From contig NC_067207.1 in the NCBI RefSeq assembly GCF_026262505.1, positions 13,298,082-13,362,081 of the forward strand: a DNA stretch of 64,000 bases, read 5' to 3'. Both the position numbers and the translations under genes were made by a program. Shown here piece by piece: positions 1 through 11,300 of the stretch. The stretch comes from Trichomonas vaginalis G3 (taxonomy: Eukaryota > Parabasalia > Trichomonadida > Trichomonadidae). The notes beneath the pieces were generated by a model, which searched no databases, was not told the origin of the DNA, and saw only the letters and a program-made list of their open reading frames with translations. Numbering within the stretch: the stretch's first letter is position 1; every line of letters starts with the position of its first letter.

Positions 1-300
1 CTTTGAGAGGCTTTCGTCGAGTTCTGATGCAGATCCCAACGCGAGCGAGAGTCTCTCAAGCAAGCTTCTAATTCGTAGCTAGAGTTTCACTCTTATGAAC
101 TGGCAGCCAATTTGAGAGACTTTCGCTCGAGATCTAATGAAAAATCAGAACTCGGCCAAAAATTGCCCAAACAGGCTTGTAATTCGTAGCTATAGTATTG
201 ATCGTATGGATGTGTTGCCAATATGAGAGACTTTCGCTCGATGTCTGATATTGCATCAGACATCGAGCGAAAGTCACTCAAAACAGCTTAGACATGTCTA
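1..300. repeat. Degenerate tandem inverted-repeat units with a strong hairpin
   Basis: About three diverged units of roughly 110 bases follow one another. Each has an 'aattcgtagct' core (near 69 and 181) followed by a 'gagagactttcgctcga' core (near 114 and 226). The last unit ends in a hairpin: arms 224-249 and 255-280 are complementary with one mismatch around a 5-base loop. A weaker hairpin occupies 1-60. No coding frame is convincing. The unit may continue left of the window. This could be a non-autonomous foldback element or a dispersed repeat; the sequence alone does not decide. Confidence 0.7.
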
Positions 301-2265
301 TTTTGACGGCATTAAATGATTTCATAGGAAATGTCTCAGTTGTTAATTAAGTTCACGTGAGCTTTTATGAATGAAAATAAGTAAAAAAAAGAATTTTCTC
401 AAAAAAAATTGTGTACGCATTGAAATTTTTATCTATAAATTTAGATATGTCATCACTAATATAATATAATTTTAAATTCGTGGAGTACACTTGGGATAAT
501 TGAATATGGGCTACCCCATCCCAACCTCTCAAACTTCCTCTGAATTTGGACAAGGTATCCCAATCCCAAAGACCTATCTGAATAAAATGAAATAAGTATA
601 TTATATATATTATTTATTTGCTAATAATGAGCATAAATCGCTAAAATTATGAAGAAATTAAAAATTAAAAATTAAAATTAGAAAAAAATGTTGATTTAAT
701 GAGAGAATATTGTATAAAAATAGAATTATTAGCTAAAATACGTATTAATTTTATGATATTTCAATCACATTAACGAAAATCGCCCATTTTTAATTCAAAT
801 GGGCGGAAAAAAAATAAAATTCCAAAAAAAAATTGAATTGGGGAAACGATAGGGGACGGGATATGAGAAAACCCGTATGTTTGGGAATTTTTCGCATCAC
901 TAGGTCGATTTAAGAGATTTTTCAAAAATAATCATATCAGTAGATAGGGTATAATATAGAGAAGTTTTATGAATAACTTAAAATCCAGGAAACTCAATAT
1001 TCAACGAGAAAAACGCTTAACGAATCTCACTTTTGGTGTAAACATCACAAAAAATTGAGAGGGCTTTCTAGTCGGAAGCCTCCCTTAAGATAAAACCCGT
1101 AAAACAAACCGATTTTTTGTCAAGAATTGATAGCAGTTTATTACAAATTATTTATATATGAGTTTGCAAAATTGGAAATATGATTTATATTATTAATCTC
1201 TTCTAAAATAATTTTATATAAAATTAGCATAAAATTTTAGAATGACACTTTCAAAACTGCCTGGTTTTTAAAAATTTCTTGATATATTAATATATTACAA
1301 CATGTTTAGTCTAATTTATGATTATGGATTTTTATCACAAAACTTAGTCGCTGGTCAAAGTTTTCAGTTTCGATGTTTCAATTTTGATTTTATATTTCAA
1401 TTTTGAGTTGTGTAAAAGGTTTCGTGAACAAATATTGGATAACATTCATAGATATGAAATTAATTAAAATTTATTATTTTATTTTTCATAAATTAAATTC
1501 TTCAAGTCGCTTCCAGCCATTCTGGAAAAGATAATTTTGATTTTTAATATCCCATTAGCATATTAAGTAGAGCGGTATAAACAGAGATTAATACAAACCG
1601 CAATAATTGAATTCAATAAATACGTTGGCACTCAAAAAGTTTTCTCATATGGTTTATTTCACAGGAATTCGTTTTATTAGTTAAATTAAAATAAGCTTGT
1701 CCTAAACCTCCAAAATAAGAAGAATCGCCGCCAAGAATCCCGGGAATTTGCGATTTTTAGGAAAAATTGTCAACTTGGTCGGTTTTTTTTTGGGGTGCAC
1801 TTACGCCTCTATGACAGTGCCTTTAATTCAGTTGTTTAAGGTTGAAATTTCAATGAATATTTATTAATCGAATTAATTTAGCATTTTTATTTAACACCAT
1901 AACCAATAGAACTATTCATTATTGATTATTTTGACAAGTAAAGCATTATGTATTATTATATTAGTAATTGGTGTAGAAATATTGTTTCATAATGGAAAAA
2001 AAAAGGATCTTTGAGAATTTATTACCTCTGACTATGTGACTATTGTATTCCTAATCTGGAAAAAAGGAGTAGGTAACATAAGTGCGCTGTGTAAAATTTT
2101 GTAAATTTGTCAAATTCCAAGAGGGAATACCACAAAGAATTATAACAGATGATTGTTCTTGAATTAAATTATAGATAGTTGGCCTAAGAAATCGGCATAG
2201 AGGAGCTCCATAGCTCCACATTTTAAATCAAAATTTATTGTTTACAAAATTGTGCACGTTTAGAA
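301..2265. other. Gene-poor AT-rich spacer
   Basis: No open frame of convincing composition is visible on either strand. There is a short perfect hairpin at 781-805 (9-base arms, 7-base loop) and another at 2202-2217 (6-base arms) upstream of the kinase gene. Both are too short to assign a role. I see no tRNA or rRNA gene here. Confidence 0.6.
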
Positions 2266-3189
2266 ATGTTTTCCAAGCCGAATCTTGAAGGTTATGAGAT
2301 TAAAGACTTTATCGGAAAGGGCTCTTTTGGGCAAGCTTATATAGCCATACGTAAATCAGATAACAAAACTGTTGCATTAAAGCAAATCAATTATGGAAAT
2401 ATGTCTACTCATGAAAAGGAAATGCTTGTTAATGAATGCAATATACTCAAGAAACTAAGAAACGATAATATTGTTACATACTATGATAGAATTGTCGACA
2501 CATCTCAACGAACGTTATTTTTAATTATGGAATATTGTTCAGGCGGAGATTTGCAAAAATTCATTCAAAATTCTACCAGCCCTATAGGAGAAAATCAAAT
2601 ATGGCTTTCCCTTTCAGAACTTGCTCTTGCTTTGAATGAATGTCATAATGGAAAGGAAAGAATTATACATCGTGATATCAAACCAGGGAATATTTTCATT
2701 GATAGTAGCGGACATGTTAAACTTGGCGATTTCGGGCTTGCAAAGCCTATCCCAGATGGCTCAACAAAAACATACTTAGGAACTCCGCTTTATATGTCGC
2801 CTGAACTGGTTTCTCATCATTCGTATGATGATAAAAGTGATATTTGGGCTCTTGGATGCGTAATTTACGAAATGGCGGCAAAATCCCCGCCATTTAGAGC
2901 CTATGGTCAACAACAATTGAATGGAAAGATAAAGTATGCAGAAGTTAGGCGTATTCCAAGTGAATATTCAGAAGAGTTATGGAAAGTGATATCTTCGATG
3001 CTTGACAAAGATCCAAGCAAACGTCCATCTGCATCAGACATCCTTCAGGTCAGAAATGTTGCATTGACAGTTAAAATTGAGAAGACTAAAAAGCTTTATC
3101 GAGCATTAAAGCACGAAAATGAGAAGTTACTTACCAAAAGAAAAGAATTGGAAGAAGAAAACAACCAGTTAAAGAAACAGCTTGCTTGA
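2266..3189 (+). CDS. NEK-family serine/threonine protein kinase
   Basis: A complete 307-residue kinase. The glycine loop (GKGSFGQAY, about residues 17-25), the VALK lysine (K39), the HRD catalytic loop (135-137), DFG (155-157) and the GTPLYMSPE activation segment (172-180) are all present, so it should be active. The kinase domain is followed by a short coiled coil (about residues 275-305), as is common in NEK kinases, which act in cell-cycle, centrosome and flagellar control. Trichomonads have many NEK paralogues, so no orthologue is named. The first ATG of the frame, just before the domain, is taken as start. No clear TCA(Y)(W) initiator is seen within 60 bases upstream. Confidence 0.93.
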   Translation: MFSKPNLEGYEIKDFIGKGSFGQAYIAIRKSDNKTVALKQINYGNMSTHEKEMLVNECNILKKLRNDNIVTYYDRIVDTSQRTLFLIMEYCSGGDLQKFIQNSTSPIGENQIWLSLSELALALNECHNGKERIIHRDIKPGNIFIDSSGHVKLGDFGLAKPIPDGSTKTYLGTPLYMSPELVSHHSYDDKSDIWALGCVIYEMAAKSPPFRAYGQQQLNGKIKYAEVRRIPSEYSEELWKVISSMLDKDPSKRPSASDILQVRNVALTVKIEKTKKLYRALKHENEKLLTKRKELEEENNQLKKQLA

Positions 3190-3605
3190 AACTATCATTT
3201 CATTATTCTTTCTGTTAGTAAAAAAAAAATTAAAGAATATATTTAATGTGAGCGCTATTTAAAGATACTTTGAAATGGAAATTCTATTCAGTAGGTTACC
3301 ATTATACTTTGGTAGTGAGATCTATCATATTGCATCATTATATTTTTAAACGAATTATGTTACCATTTTTTATTTATATTTGATGACAATGTTTATTTTC
3401 CTTGTGAATAAGCATGTGCTTAATTGGAAAGGTATTTTGCATTGTGTCGAAAATCAAATGGAAGATCAAATGAAACAACAAGAGAAGTTTTGAAAATGTT
3501 TTACCAAGTTATCCTTCTATTTTAGCTTATTTGCATCTAATAAATGCCTATTGTTCACTAAAATAAATTCTGAAATCATATAATTTTGTCACTTTTCTCA
3601 GAATT
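3190..3605. other. Intergenic spacer
   Basis: AT-rich spacer between two plus-strand genes. The only recognisable element is the initiator at its right end (listed separately). Confidence 0.6.
3589..3593 (+). promoter_or_regulatory. Trichomonad initiator (Inr)
   Basis: TCACT matches the TCA(C/T)(T/A) initiator known from T. vaginalis protein-coding genes. The +1 A at 3591 is 15 bases before the ATG at 3606, giving a typical very short leader and supporting that start. Confidence 0.7.
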
Positions 3606-6521
3606 ATGCATCGCGCTTTTGCCTGTTTTACTAAGCCCGGTGCAGCTGTAAATATCTTTCCTGCAACAAAACTAAAAGGAAAAACTGTTGCAGAACTTAA
3701 AGGCGATATTTGCAAAGGCTTTGACTTTTTAGGCGTTAGATATGGTTCGATCCAAGAAGCCATCACTGATGACATTGTACTTCTTGATAAATATCCATTA
3801 ATATCGCGACCTAGTAGACCATCAAAGTACTGTATGCCAGATTATACTATTATTCCATTAGCTCCAGAAAACCAGCAGACAAAATGGATTTTGTGCGATG
3901 TTAAAGTTGAAGGCGAATACGAAATTCCTAAATTTTTAGTTAAACTCCCTGAAGATCAGAACGCAACGGTAAAAGATTTTCTTAAAATTGCACAGGAATC
4001 GATTGGCTTAGAAAACGAACCAATAAAAATATCAATACAGGATGAAGATATTCCTGAAACCACATTGGTCCAAGAACTCTACAAGAAAGCTTGGGAAAAT
4101 CAAGTTATCTACCATATGAAGATAACTGAAAAAGCCGGAGATCTGATGCAAAAGCGTTCAAATATCGTCCAGGAAATCAAGGAATCTGAAGCTAAATACA
4201 TTTCTCAGCTTAAGTGTATTATTGAGTTTTGGACTCCAGAAGTTAAAAAGCGAAAGATATTTAACGAAACAGAAATGAAAACAATCAGTTCGGAATTCGG
4301 ATCAATTCTCAATTGCCACCAAATCTTTCTCGACGAGCTTACGCAATTAATGCATAGCTATAGCACACAAGTAGCCGGTTTGTTCGTTTCGCATTCATCT
4401 ATGTTTGAAGTTGCTATTACTTATATTGCAAATTATCCACAAATCAACGATACAATTGTAGAAAAATGCAAATCTAACTCAGTTAGAAAAGAATTACTCG
4501 AATTATCTAATCAGCAGAACGGTCAGGATTTCCTTAGCTTCCTTATTACCCCTGTACAAAGAATTCCTCGCTATCAATTATTCATTCGCGACCTTACAAA
4601 GTATACGCCAAGCTCCCACCCTGACTCCTTCCTTCTCAAGGAAGCAGCGAACTCAATCGAAGCAATTTTACGTAAAATCGAAGTAGAAACAAAGAGTGTT
4701 TCTCAAATGTGGCGTTTGAAGCAGATTGAGAAGAATCTTGTTAACAAATTCAAGATCGTTGTACCCAACCGCAAGTTAATACATCAAGCGCAAGTCGCTA
4801 TTAAAGGACATTCAGAAAATATCGGAATGATCTACGTTTTCAACGATATTGTCTTAGTAACGAAAGATCAGAGCAAAGGCATTACAGTTTTATTCGATTC
4901 CCCTGTTACATCTTTCCATTATCAGTTCGCAATTGATAATGATTTATGTCTTATAATTTCTGCGGTCGAAAAATCATACAACAAGTCCATTATGAACCCT
5001 CGAAAGGACTACCTCATCGGCTTCGCTGATAAATTGAGTTTAAGAGACTTTTTCCAAGCATTAGTCACTGCATCACAAGAATTGACTAAAACATACGAAT
5101 TCTCCTTCGAATGGGCCCTCATGAACACAAAGCTTTCACAAGTTTCCGCTGGATCTGCTGCCGCGAACGGATCTGAATTCTTATTCTTCGGCGGACAACC
5201 GGAAGAGAACATGGCACCCGGAAACACACTTACCGCACTCAACCAGTTCACCATGGAGCGTATGGATATCCAAACTTGCGCGGAAGGAAGAGTTGGTCAT
5301 ACAATGACTTTAATTGGCTCCAGATTGTTCATTATCGGCGGAAAGAATAAGAATACTTTCTTCGATATGATCCTTTGTTACGATTTGAGGTCAAATATTT
5401 GGTCGGAACCCCTTCCAAATTCAACTGTGACTTTTGAGCCAAGATACGGACATACAACCACTCTCTGTGATGGAAGGCTTTATATTATTGGCGGTAGGAA
5501 CCAAAAAGGAGACGTTATCGACACTGTAACTGTATTTGATCCAATTGACAACATGTTTGAGATACTTCAGACGAAGAATACCCCTCCTCCAGCCAGATAT
5601 CATCATGTTGCAGTACTCAGTGGCCACTCAATTATAATCCATGGTGGAAAAGCTCATAAGAAATTATTATCTGACACTTGGGAGCTCGATACCGAGACAA
5701 TGACATGGCAGGAGAAGATCCCACGTGGAGATAAAATTATTCCACGTAAATGCGGTGGCGGATTCGTTTGTGGCGATACAATGATATTTTTTGGAGGAAC
5801 AACAGAAAGTGGCGCCGCAGTAGAATCAATTGCCATCAAAACAGATACATATGTTGCCACAAAAGTTGTCGATGTCGGCAATGTTCCGTACGCATTACGT
5901 AAATTCTCTTATTTCACCGACAGAAGTGGTAAAATGTATGCATACGGTGGTATGGAGAAGCTCAGCAAGACGCCTTACTCCGCATTTTACCTTTTGAAGC
6001 CAAACCAGAATTGGCTCCAAAGAATGCTCTCCGTCCAAGAAACTCCTTATTTCGGAGAAGCCAAAGCAAGGCCAGGATTCGGTACAGGACCGAGAAGGCG
6101 TACGAAATCCATCAGACTCAACGCTCTCGTCAGATCTTTGTTTGCAATGGACGGAGGCATCGACCAAGCAATTACAGATTATCAGTCGGATGCAGATATG
6201 TCCGTTGACAGCGAAGATTTGCATCCTCCGCCTTCTCCAAGGGACAAAAGGAAACAAAGTGCCAAATCTGTTTCTGTTTTCAAGGCAGGATGGAGCCAGA
6301 AACAGGAAACAGTCATTCCGGAGGCAAACCGCGTTCCTTTGCCAGATGATACAGATACGCCAGAGATAACTCCAGAACAAGAAGCCGAACTGAAGCCAAA
6401 GAAAAGGAAAAAAGTAAAGAAATCGGCGGATGACGACGGAAATGAGGAATTGAAGCCAAAGAGAAGGAAAAAGAAAGTAGCAACAGAGGCTCCAGCACCT
6501 GAAACAACAGATACAGCTTAA
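3606..6521 (+). CDS. DH-PH RhoGEF with kelch repeats
   Basis: A 971-residue protein. After an N-terminal region of unclear fold (1-170), a Dbl-homology domain occupies about 183-365; its conserved third helix is recognisable in TPVQRIPRYQLFIRDL (near 315). A PH-like domain follows (about 366-490). Kelch repeats, with recurring RxGHT and IIGG motifs, occupy about 530-800 and should form a beta-propeller. The C-terminal 150 residues are charged, with two similar Lys/Arg-rich runs, and are probably disordered. The domain order suggests a guanine-nucleotide exchange factor for Rho/Rac GTPases acting on actin, with the propeller as a protein-binding module. Start supported by an initiator 15 bases upstream. 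Confidence 0.9.
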   Translation: MHRAFACFTKPGAAVNIFPATKLKGKTVAELKGDICKGFDFLGVRYGSIQEAITDDIVLLDKYPLISRPSRPSKYCMPDYTIIPLAPENQQTKWILCDVKVEGEYEIPKFLVKLPEDQNATVKDFLKIAQESIGLENEPIKISIQDEDIPETTLVQELYKKAWENQVIYHMKITEKAGDLMQKRSNIVQEIKESEAKYISQLKCIIEFWTPEVKKRKIFNETEMKTISSEFGSILNCHQIFLDELTQLMHSYSTQVAGLFVSHSSMFEVAITYIANYPQINDTIVEKCKSNSVRKELLELSNQQNGQDFLSFLITPVQRIPRYQLFIRDLTKYTPSSHPDSFLLKEAANSIEAILRKIEVETKSVSQMWRLKQIEKNLVNKFKIVVPNRKLIHQAQVAIKGHSENIGMIYVFNDIVLVTKDQSKGITVLFDSPVTSFHYQFAIDNDLCLIISAVEKSYNKSIMNPRKDYLIGFADKLSLRDFFQALVTASQELTKTYEFSFEWALMNTKLSQVSAGSAAANGSEFLFFGGQPEENMAPGNTLTALNQFTMERMDIQTCAEGRVGHTMTLIGSRLFIIGGKNKNTFFDMILCYDLRSNIWSEPLPNSTVTFEPRYGHTTTLCDGRLYIIGGRNQKGDVIDTVTVFDPIDNMFEILQTKNTPPPARYHHVAVLSGHSIIIHGGKAHKKLLSDTWELDTETMTWQEKIPRGDKIIPRKCGGGFVCGDTMIFFGGTTESGAAVESIAIKTDTYVATKVVDVGNVPYALRKFSYFTDRSGKMYAYGGMEKLSKTPYSAFYLLKPNQNWLQRMLSVQETPYFGEAKARPGFGTGPRRRTKSIRLNALVRSLFAMDGGIDQAITDYQSDADMSVDSEDLHPPPSPRDKRKQSAKSVSVFKAGWSQKQETVIPEANRVPLPDDTDTPEITPEQEAELKPKKRKKVKKSADDDGNEELKPKRRKKKVATEAPAPETTDTA

Positions 6522-6912
6522 TTTTTTTTAATTCAATAATAATCTTTTTTTTGTTTAAAATATAATGAGAATAAAATATTGATTTTTTGAGGATATATAT
6601 AATTTAAACTCAAACCTTCTTTTTAACTTCATCTTGTTCTATATTTTATATGAAATTTCAAAATTTAATCGACAACATATAATTTTTCATAAACAAAACT
6701 GTATTTTTGCTATAGTACTTAATATTTTTAATTCATTTTTTATCATATTTGTGAATTTTGATTTCATCTCAAATATTTTCTCTTCAAATAATCATCGAAA
6801 TAAACCATTCAAGCTTTTATGTTCCAAAAATGGCAAATTTATAATTAATATTGATGATAAACAACATAACTTTATTCTTTTTATAAAATATAAAGAAAAA
6901 TAGGGATTTTGA
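6522..6912. other. Intergenic spacer (convergent genes)
   Basis: Very AT-rich spacer between the convergent kelch gene and the coiled-coil gene. An 89-codon plus-strand frame here has only Phe/Ile/Asn/Lys-rich composition and is judged chance. Confidence 0.6.
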
Positions 6913-7839
6913 TTAATGTGGATTTATAAGATCTTGAAGATCTTGTTCATAATGCTCTACAACCTTCTGTTGAGTTGCAATTTCTTTATCCTTTTGATTA
7001 TTCAATTTTTCTGCTTCTCTTGTCCATCTGGCAGTGAAGCATTCAATTGCATGTTCTTGCTCATTTAGTAATGCCTTGCGCTGTTTCTCAACGACAGCCA
7101 AGAATTTCTTCTTTTGTTCTTCTGTTTCTTTTGCCTTTCTTTTATCATTTTCTGCTTTCAATGTTTTGGCTTGATCATATTCTTTGATCAAGACAAGTTT
7201 TCTCTCCGTTTCCATCATGTTTAGAAGATCTGGAGTGAGTTTACAATATTGAGGTGGTAAATCTGTTGGAATGTTATTATCGAAGTTTTCAAGCTGTTTG
7301 ATGTGTTCTGCTTCCATGTCTTGAGCTGCTTTCGCTTGGTCGGCATTAAATTTTTCAATTCTTTCATTCCATTTATTTTTGAGATTCTCAAGATCTTTCT
7401 TGGCTTGGGTAATAACGGCATTTAATTCCTTAATTTGCTGGGATTTCATGGCGTCGACCTTTATTTGGAATTTCATTGAAATAAGACGAGCAATCATGTC
7501 TGAAATAGTCTGTGAAAGAGCATAGTTATTTATGCGACCAGCCTTTCGCTTCCTCTCTTTCATAACGATGATTAAACCTGAAATTGTTGCAGGTTAGATT
7601 GTTCTGAAGGAAACGCCGTTAAGCAAATCATCGGCCGTGTTTTCTAAAGAGATTTTCTCTTTCCTTTCAAGATTTGAATACTCTGCGCTTGGAACAGCAG
7701 GTACGTTATTTGGTGTTCTTGGCATCGAAGCTGTCATTAATCGAGTAGCAGGTAAGGTTCTATTCATTGAACGCATCATGGTTGATGCTTTTTTGGGAAC
7801 TTGAATGTTGGTGGTATGAAGGAACGGCAGAGAAGACAT
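6913..7839 (-). pseudogene. Coiled-coil protein gene split by one in-frame TAA
   Basis: Two open stretches lie in the same minus-strand frame: 81 codons (7839-7597) and, after a single TAA at 7594-7596 and ten sense codons, 216 codons from an ATG at 7561-7563. The residues around the stop (DDLLNGVSFRTI, then PATISGLIIVMKERKRKA) read as one continuous segment. The C-terminal part is a long Lys/Glu/Gln-rich coiled coil. I do not recognise the family, though trichomonads have many coiled-coil proteins with a short Pro/Ser-rich head. The TAA could be a recent nonsense mutation, a base-call error or a read-through site. I find no intron with the trichomonad GTAYGT...ACTAACACACAG signals that would remove it. 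If the stop is real, the 216-codon part could still be translated. Confidence 0.75.
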
Positions 7840-8327
7840 TGAAATAACAAAGTAACATATTCAAATTGATTACACCTCAATTTTCGAATATTTAAAAAGT
7901 ATATATTATTATAATGGAGAGTGATTTTTTAAGGATTAAAAAGATTCTCAATTTTTGAATGGCTTTAAGAAGTTCATAAAAATTGATGTAAGAGAGCGAA
8001 AATCGGAATTAATTCTATCAATCGGGTATTTCGCATTAGTCAAATCATTTTCACACTTCAATAGAATCATAGATCTTGAAAAATCTGTTTTTTGAAAGAG
8101 CACCATCACGGCTTTTGGTAGTCTCATTGAAAAGCATTCAAAAATGATTATCATGTTTAGGCGGCCAATTAGGAAGTAATAATAATACACAACGATCTTT
8201 CGAAAATATGAAAGTTAAATTCAACAAAAATAGATAGCACGAAGATAGGATAATATTACGCTATTCTCACTAAACATATATTCTGTTAAAAAGTAACGCA
8301 AATTGAAATCAAATTACAAACAAATAT
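7840..8327. other. Intergenic spacer
   Basis: AT-rich spacer between two minus-strand genes. An 80-codon minus-strand frame (7948-8190) has no recognisable domain and is not called. Confidence 0.5.
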
Positions 8328-11300
8328 TTATTCAAAATCGCATTTTTCAAGCATCATATCTTTTCTTCCTTCATATCCTTTCGTATCAATATCAGGAAGT
8401 CCAAAGAAGTTTGTGAAAGCAACTCTTGACTTAGATAATCTTGCATAAGTTAGAAAATGCTCTTCGCTTTGAAGAAACTCGATTGCTCTGTGGTAAACCT
8501 TAACAAGTCTTTGTACTTCTCTCAATGTCTTAATTGCCATGTTCTTGGCGGCTTCATTTCCTCCTTTTTCGTGTAAAATTTTCAGAATCGAAAAAAGTGA
8601 CAACTTTGAATTTCCGTGAACTTCCTCGAGAATTGAGGATACGCATCTGAGGTCTCTTTCGAGATTTGGCTTGTAGTCTCCTATTAACTCTGATACGTTT
8701 CTTGTTGGGAACCATCGTTCCAAACATTCCGAAATTCGAGTTAATGAACTACAAATTTTATCTGTTTCCAAATCGCAATGATGTTTTAGCGAAATCTTCA
8801 CTTCTTTCATTGAAGCAATCGGTGAATACGAAACATATCGTGGTAGAGCGTATTTTACTGTGTATTGAGTCAATGAAACTTCTTTTGTTTCAAAATTCGT
8901 CACGAAATCAAGGTTTTTGTAGCTTGGTGTTGTTCTGAATATATTCCAGCAATGATATCTTTCTGTTTCTGTACTTTCTGACTCATATTGATTAACAATC
9001 ACTCCGTTTGTGCTTTGATCGCTATCAACACAGAATATCTTGTCTCCGTTAACGAAAAACACCTGATGTATGTCGTATGTTGTAGAACATGAGTTAGAAA
9101 GCGACTTATAAATGATATCGTAATTTTGAGAGATCTCACTGAATTTTTTGAAATCCTTCTCAAATAGACAAATTCTCATTTGTAAACTTTTTATACATCT
9201 CAGGGAGTAAAACATCTTTGCCTGGAGTCCTATATCTATAGCTTCATTCAATGATTGCTTGAGAAGCTCCAGATCGAAATAACTTGAAACATATTTGAAA
9301 TCTTCACTTAATTCGTCGAAATCAAGTTTTGTTTCTGAAAAAGCAGATTCGTTGAACTCAAAATCTCTCGCATATACAGGAAACTCATCACCTGATATAT
9401 AATCCATAGTTATTGGCTGACAAACTATCAAGTTATGTAAAGTTGGTAATTTTTCGTCACTTTTTGTAAAGTTTGTGTCACTTTTTGGTATTTTTTCGTC
9501 ACTTTTTTGTAATTTCTGAACTACTGTAGAAACTAAAGCGCAGATATGCAGTTGTGCGACAAAAGCTGCTGCAAAGTTATTATTTTTGAGATTCGTCGCA
9601 ACAATTTCTTTCAGCCACTTAATTTTCATTGATGGCTGGTTTTGATACTGATTTGCAATCTTCATGATCAATTCGCATCTATTTGCAACATCATGTGGTG
9701 AATTCCTGAGTGAAATGATCAAATCTGCCAAAGAAATTGCAGCAGAAAATTTATTTTTAATTTCCTTGCTGAAGTTTTCGTTATTGAAGCGAGAACTCTT
9801 CTCTATTACTCTATCACACATCAATTTGTACATCGGTATGTTTGATACGTGAAGATTAAACAAAATTGTGGCAAAAGAATCGATAAACTTTGCATTACTC
9901 TCAATACAATTGTTATTTGTGTGGAAATCTGTCTTGTAGAACAGCAAAATAAGTGAACAACTGAAGCATCTTGCAATATGCTGCTTTTTTGTTAATAATG
10001 GAAGCAAAGTATCGAGAAACAGTTTGTTATTTTGATATCTGAGCATCATCTGTGCGACAGCAACGAATATTCTTGGGTAATTACTCGGTGTTTGGTAGTC
10101 GCTGAGGTAAAGCGAAGAAATTAAGTCAATTGCTTCATTTTGACAATCTCCGAAATCATCAATATTCATAGCAAAGAACATTAAGAGTCTTTTAGTGAGA
10201 TCTGAGAACATTCCGTTGTCCGGGCTGTTGATTGGACGAAGAATGTTGTTATTTGTTTGGACAACTGACTGGAGGAACTTCAAAAAGTGTTTTCTGTGCT
10301 GTCTATCAATGGAAATGAAAAACGAATGAAGTTGGAGCCTTGGAATATATCCGATTAAGAAAGTTATGCTTGTTAACAATGTCTGTCGTGATACATCATC
10401 TAGTTCTGAGATGTAATGTCTGGATATTATATCAAAAATAGGGAAAATCGCGTATCCAACCCTAAATCTGTTTTTAATATCCAAATTTTCAAGGGAAATC
10501 GTCAAATTAGCAATGAATGTTGCTCCTAATTGGATCAAATCTGTGTTATTTGACGTAAATGTCCTGTCAATCAACGTAATTAGCAAGGAAATCGTCTGAT
10601 TATACGGATTCATCCAATTTTTACCTATTGGACGTATTGGAATCTTTAGGCTGAGGAATAAAATGAAGTCATTCCAGTTGGCGAACTGTTCAAGATACTC
10701 ATAAATCACTTCTAAGTTGGAACTTTGAAGGAGAGAAGAAATGAACTTATTAATTACAGATAACATGCATTTAGATTCAATTAATGAACTGAAAATAAGG
10801 ACCATGTGGCTAAGAAATCCACAAAAATTACCTAATTCGTTTTCTTGGCCAATTTTAATGATCCAAACTGTAAAATCTGTGAATCTGTTTAATAATGTTA
10901 TTAAACTTTGTGGAACCCATGTTTCTGTCTTCTGTAAATAAGAAATCATCAAAATTACGCAAATTATATCGATATTTCTAACAATATTCTTCATCGTTAT
11001 GATATCTCCTTTCATTACTTCTTGTAACAACTGATCCAGCGAGTTTGTAAAACTTGAAAGGAAATTATGTTTCATCATTCCTGGATCAAAGTAATGATAG
11101 ATCCAGGAGCGAAAAAGAACATTCCACTCCTTATCGTTGTCAAACATAGTTAATAAATTGACAACAAATTGGATTGTTTGTGGTGAAATTATCGATAATA
11201 ATTTTGCAACAACAGGAAGTAGCTGGGATTTGAGAATATCCATCGGCATATTGGCTATTGTCTCCCATTTGACTTGCATGGGTACTAAAGCTTCCGATAA

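Noticed and set aside
6634-6903. 89-codon plus-strand open frame between convergent genes
   Set aside because: Composition (Phe, Ile, Asn, Lys) is what AT-rich non-coding DNA gives by chance, and there is no initiator or domain.
7570-7610. Intron spanning the in-frame TAA
   Set aside because: The GTTTCC...TTTCAG candidate is 37 bases, not a multiple of three, and leads straight to another stop; it lacks the GTAYGT donor and ACTAACACACAG acceptor of trichomonad introns.
7948-8190. 80-codon minus-strand open frame
   Set aside because: No recognisable domain, no initiator, and a run of Tyr/Phe at its start typical of AT-rich sequence.
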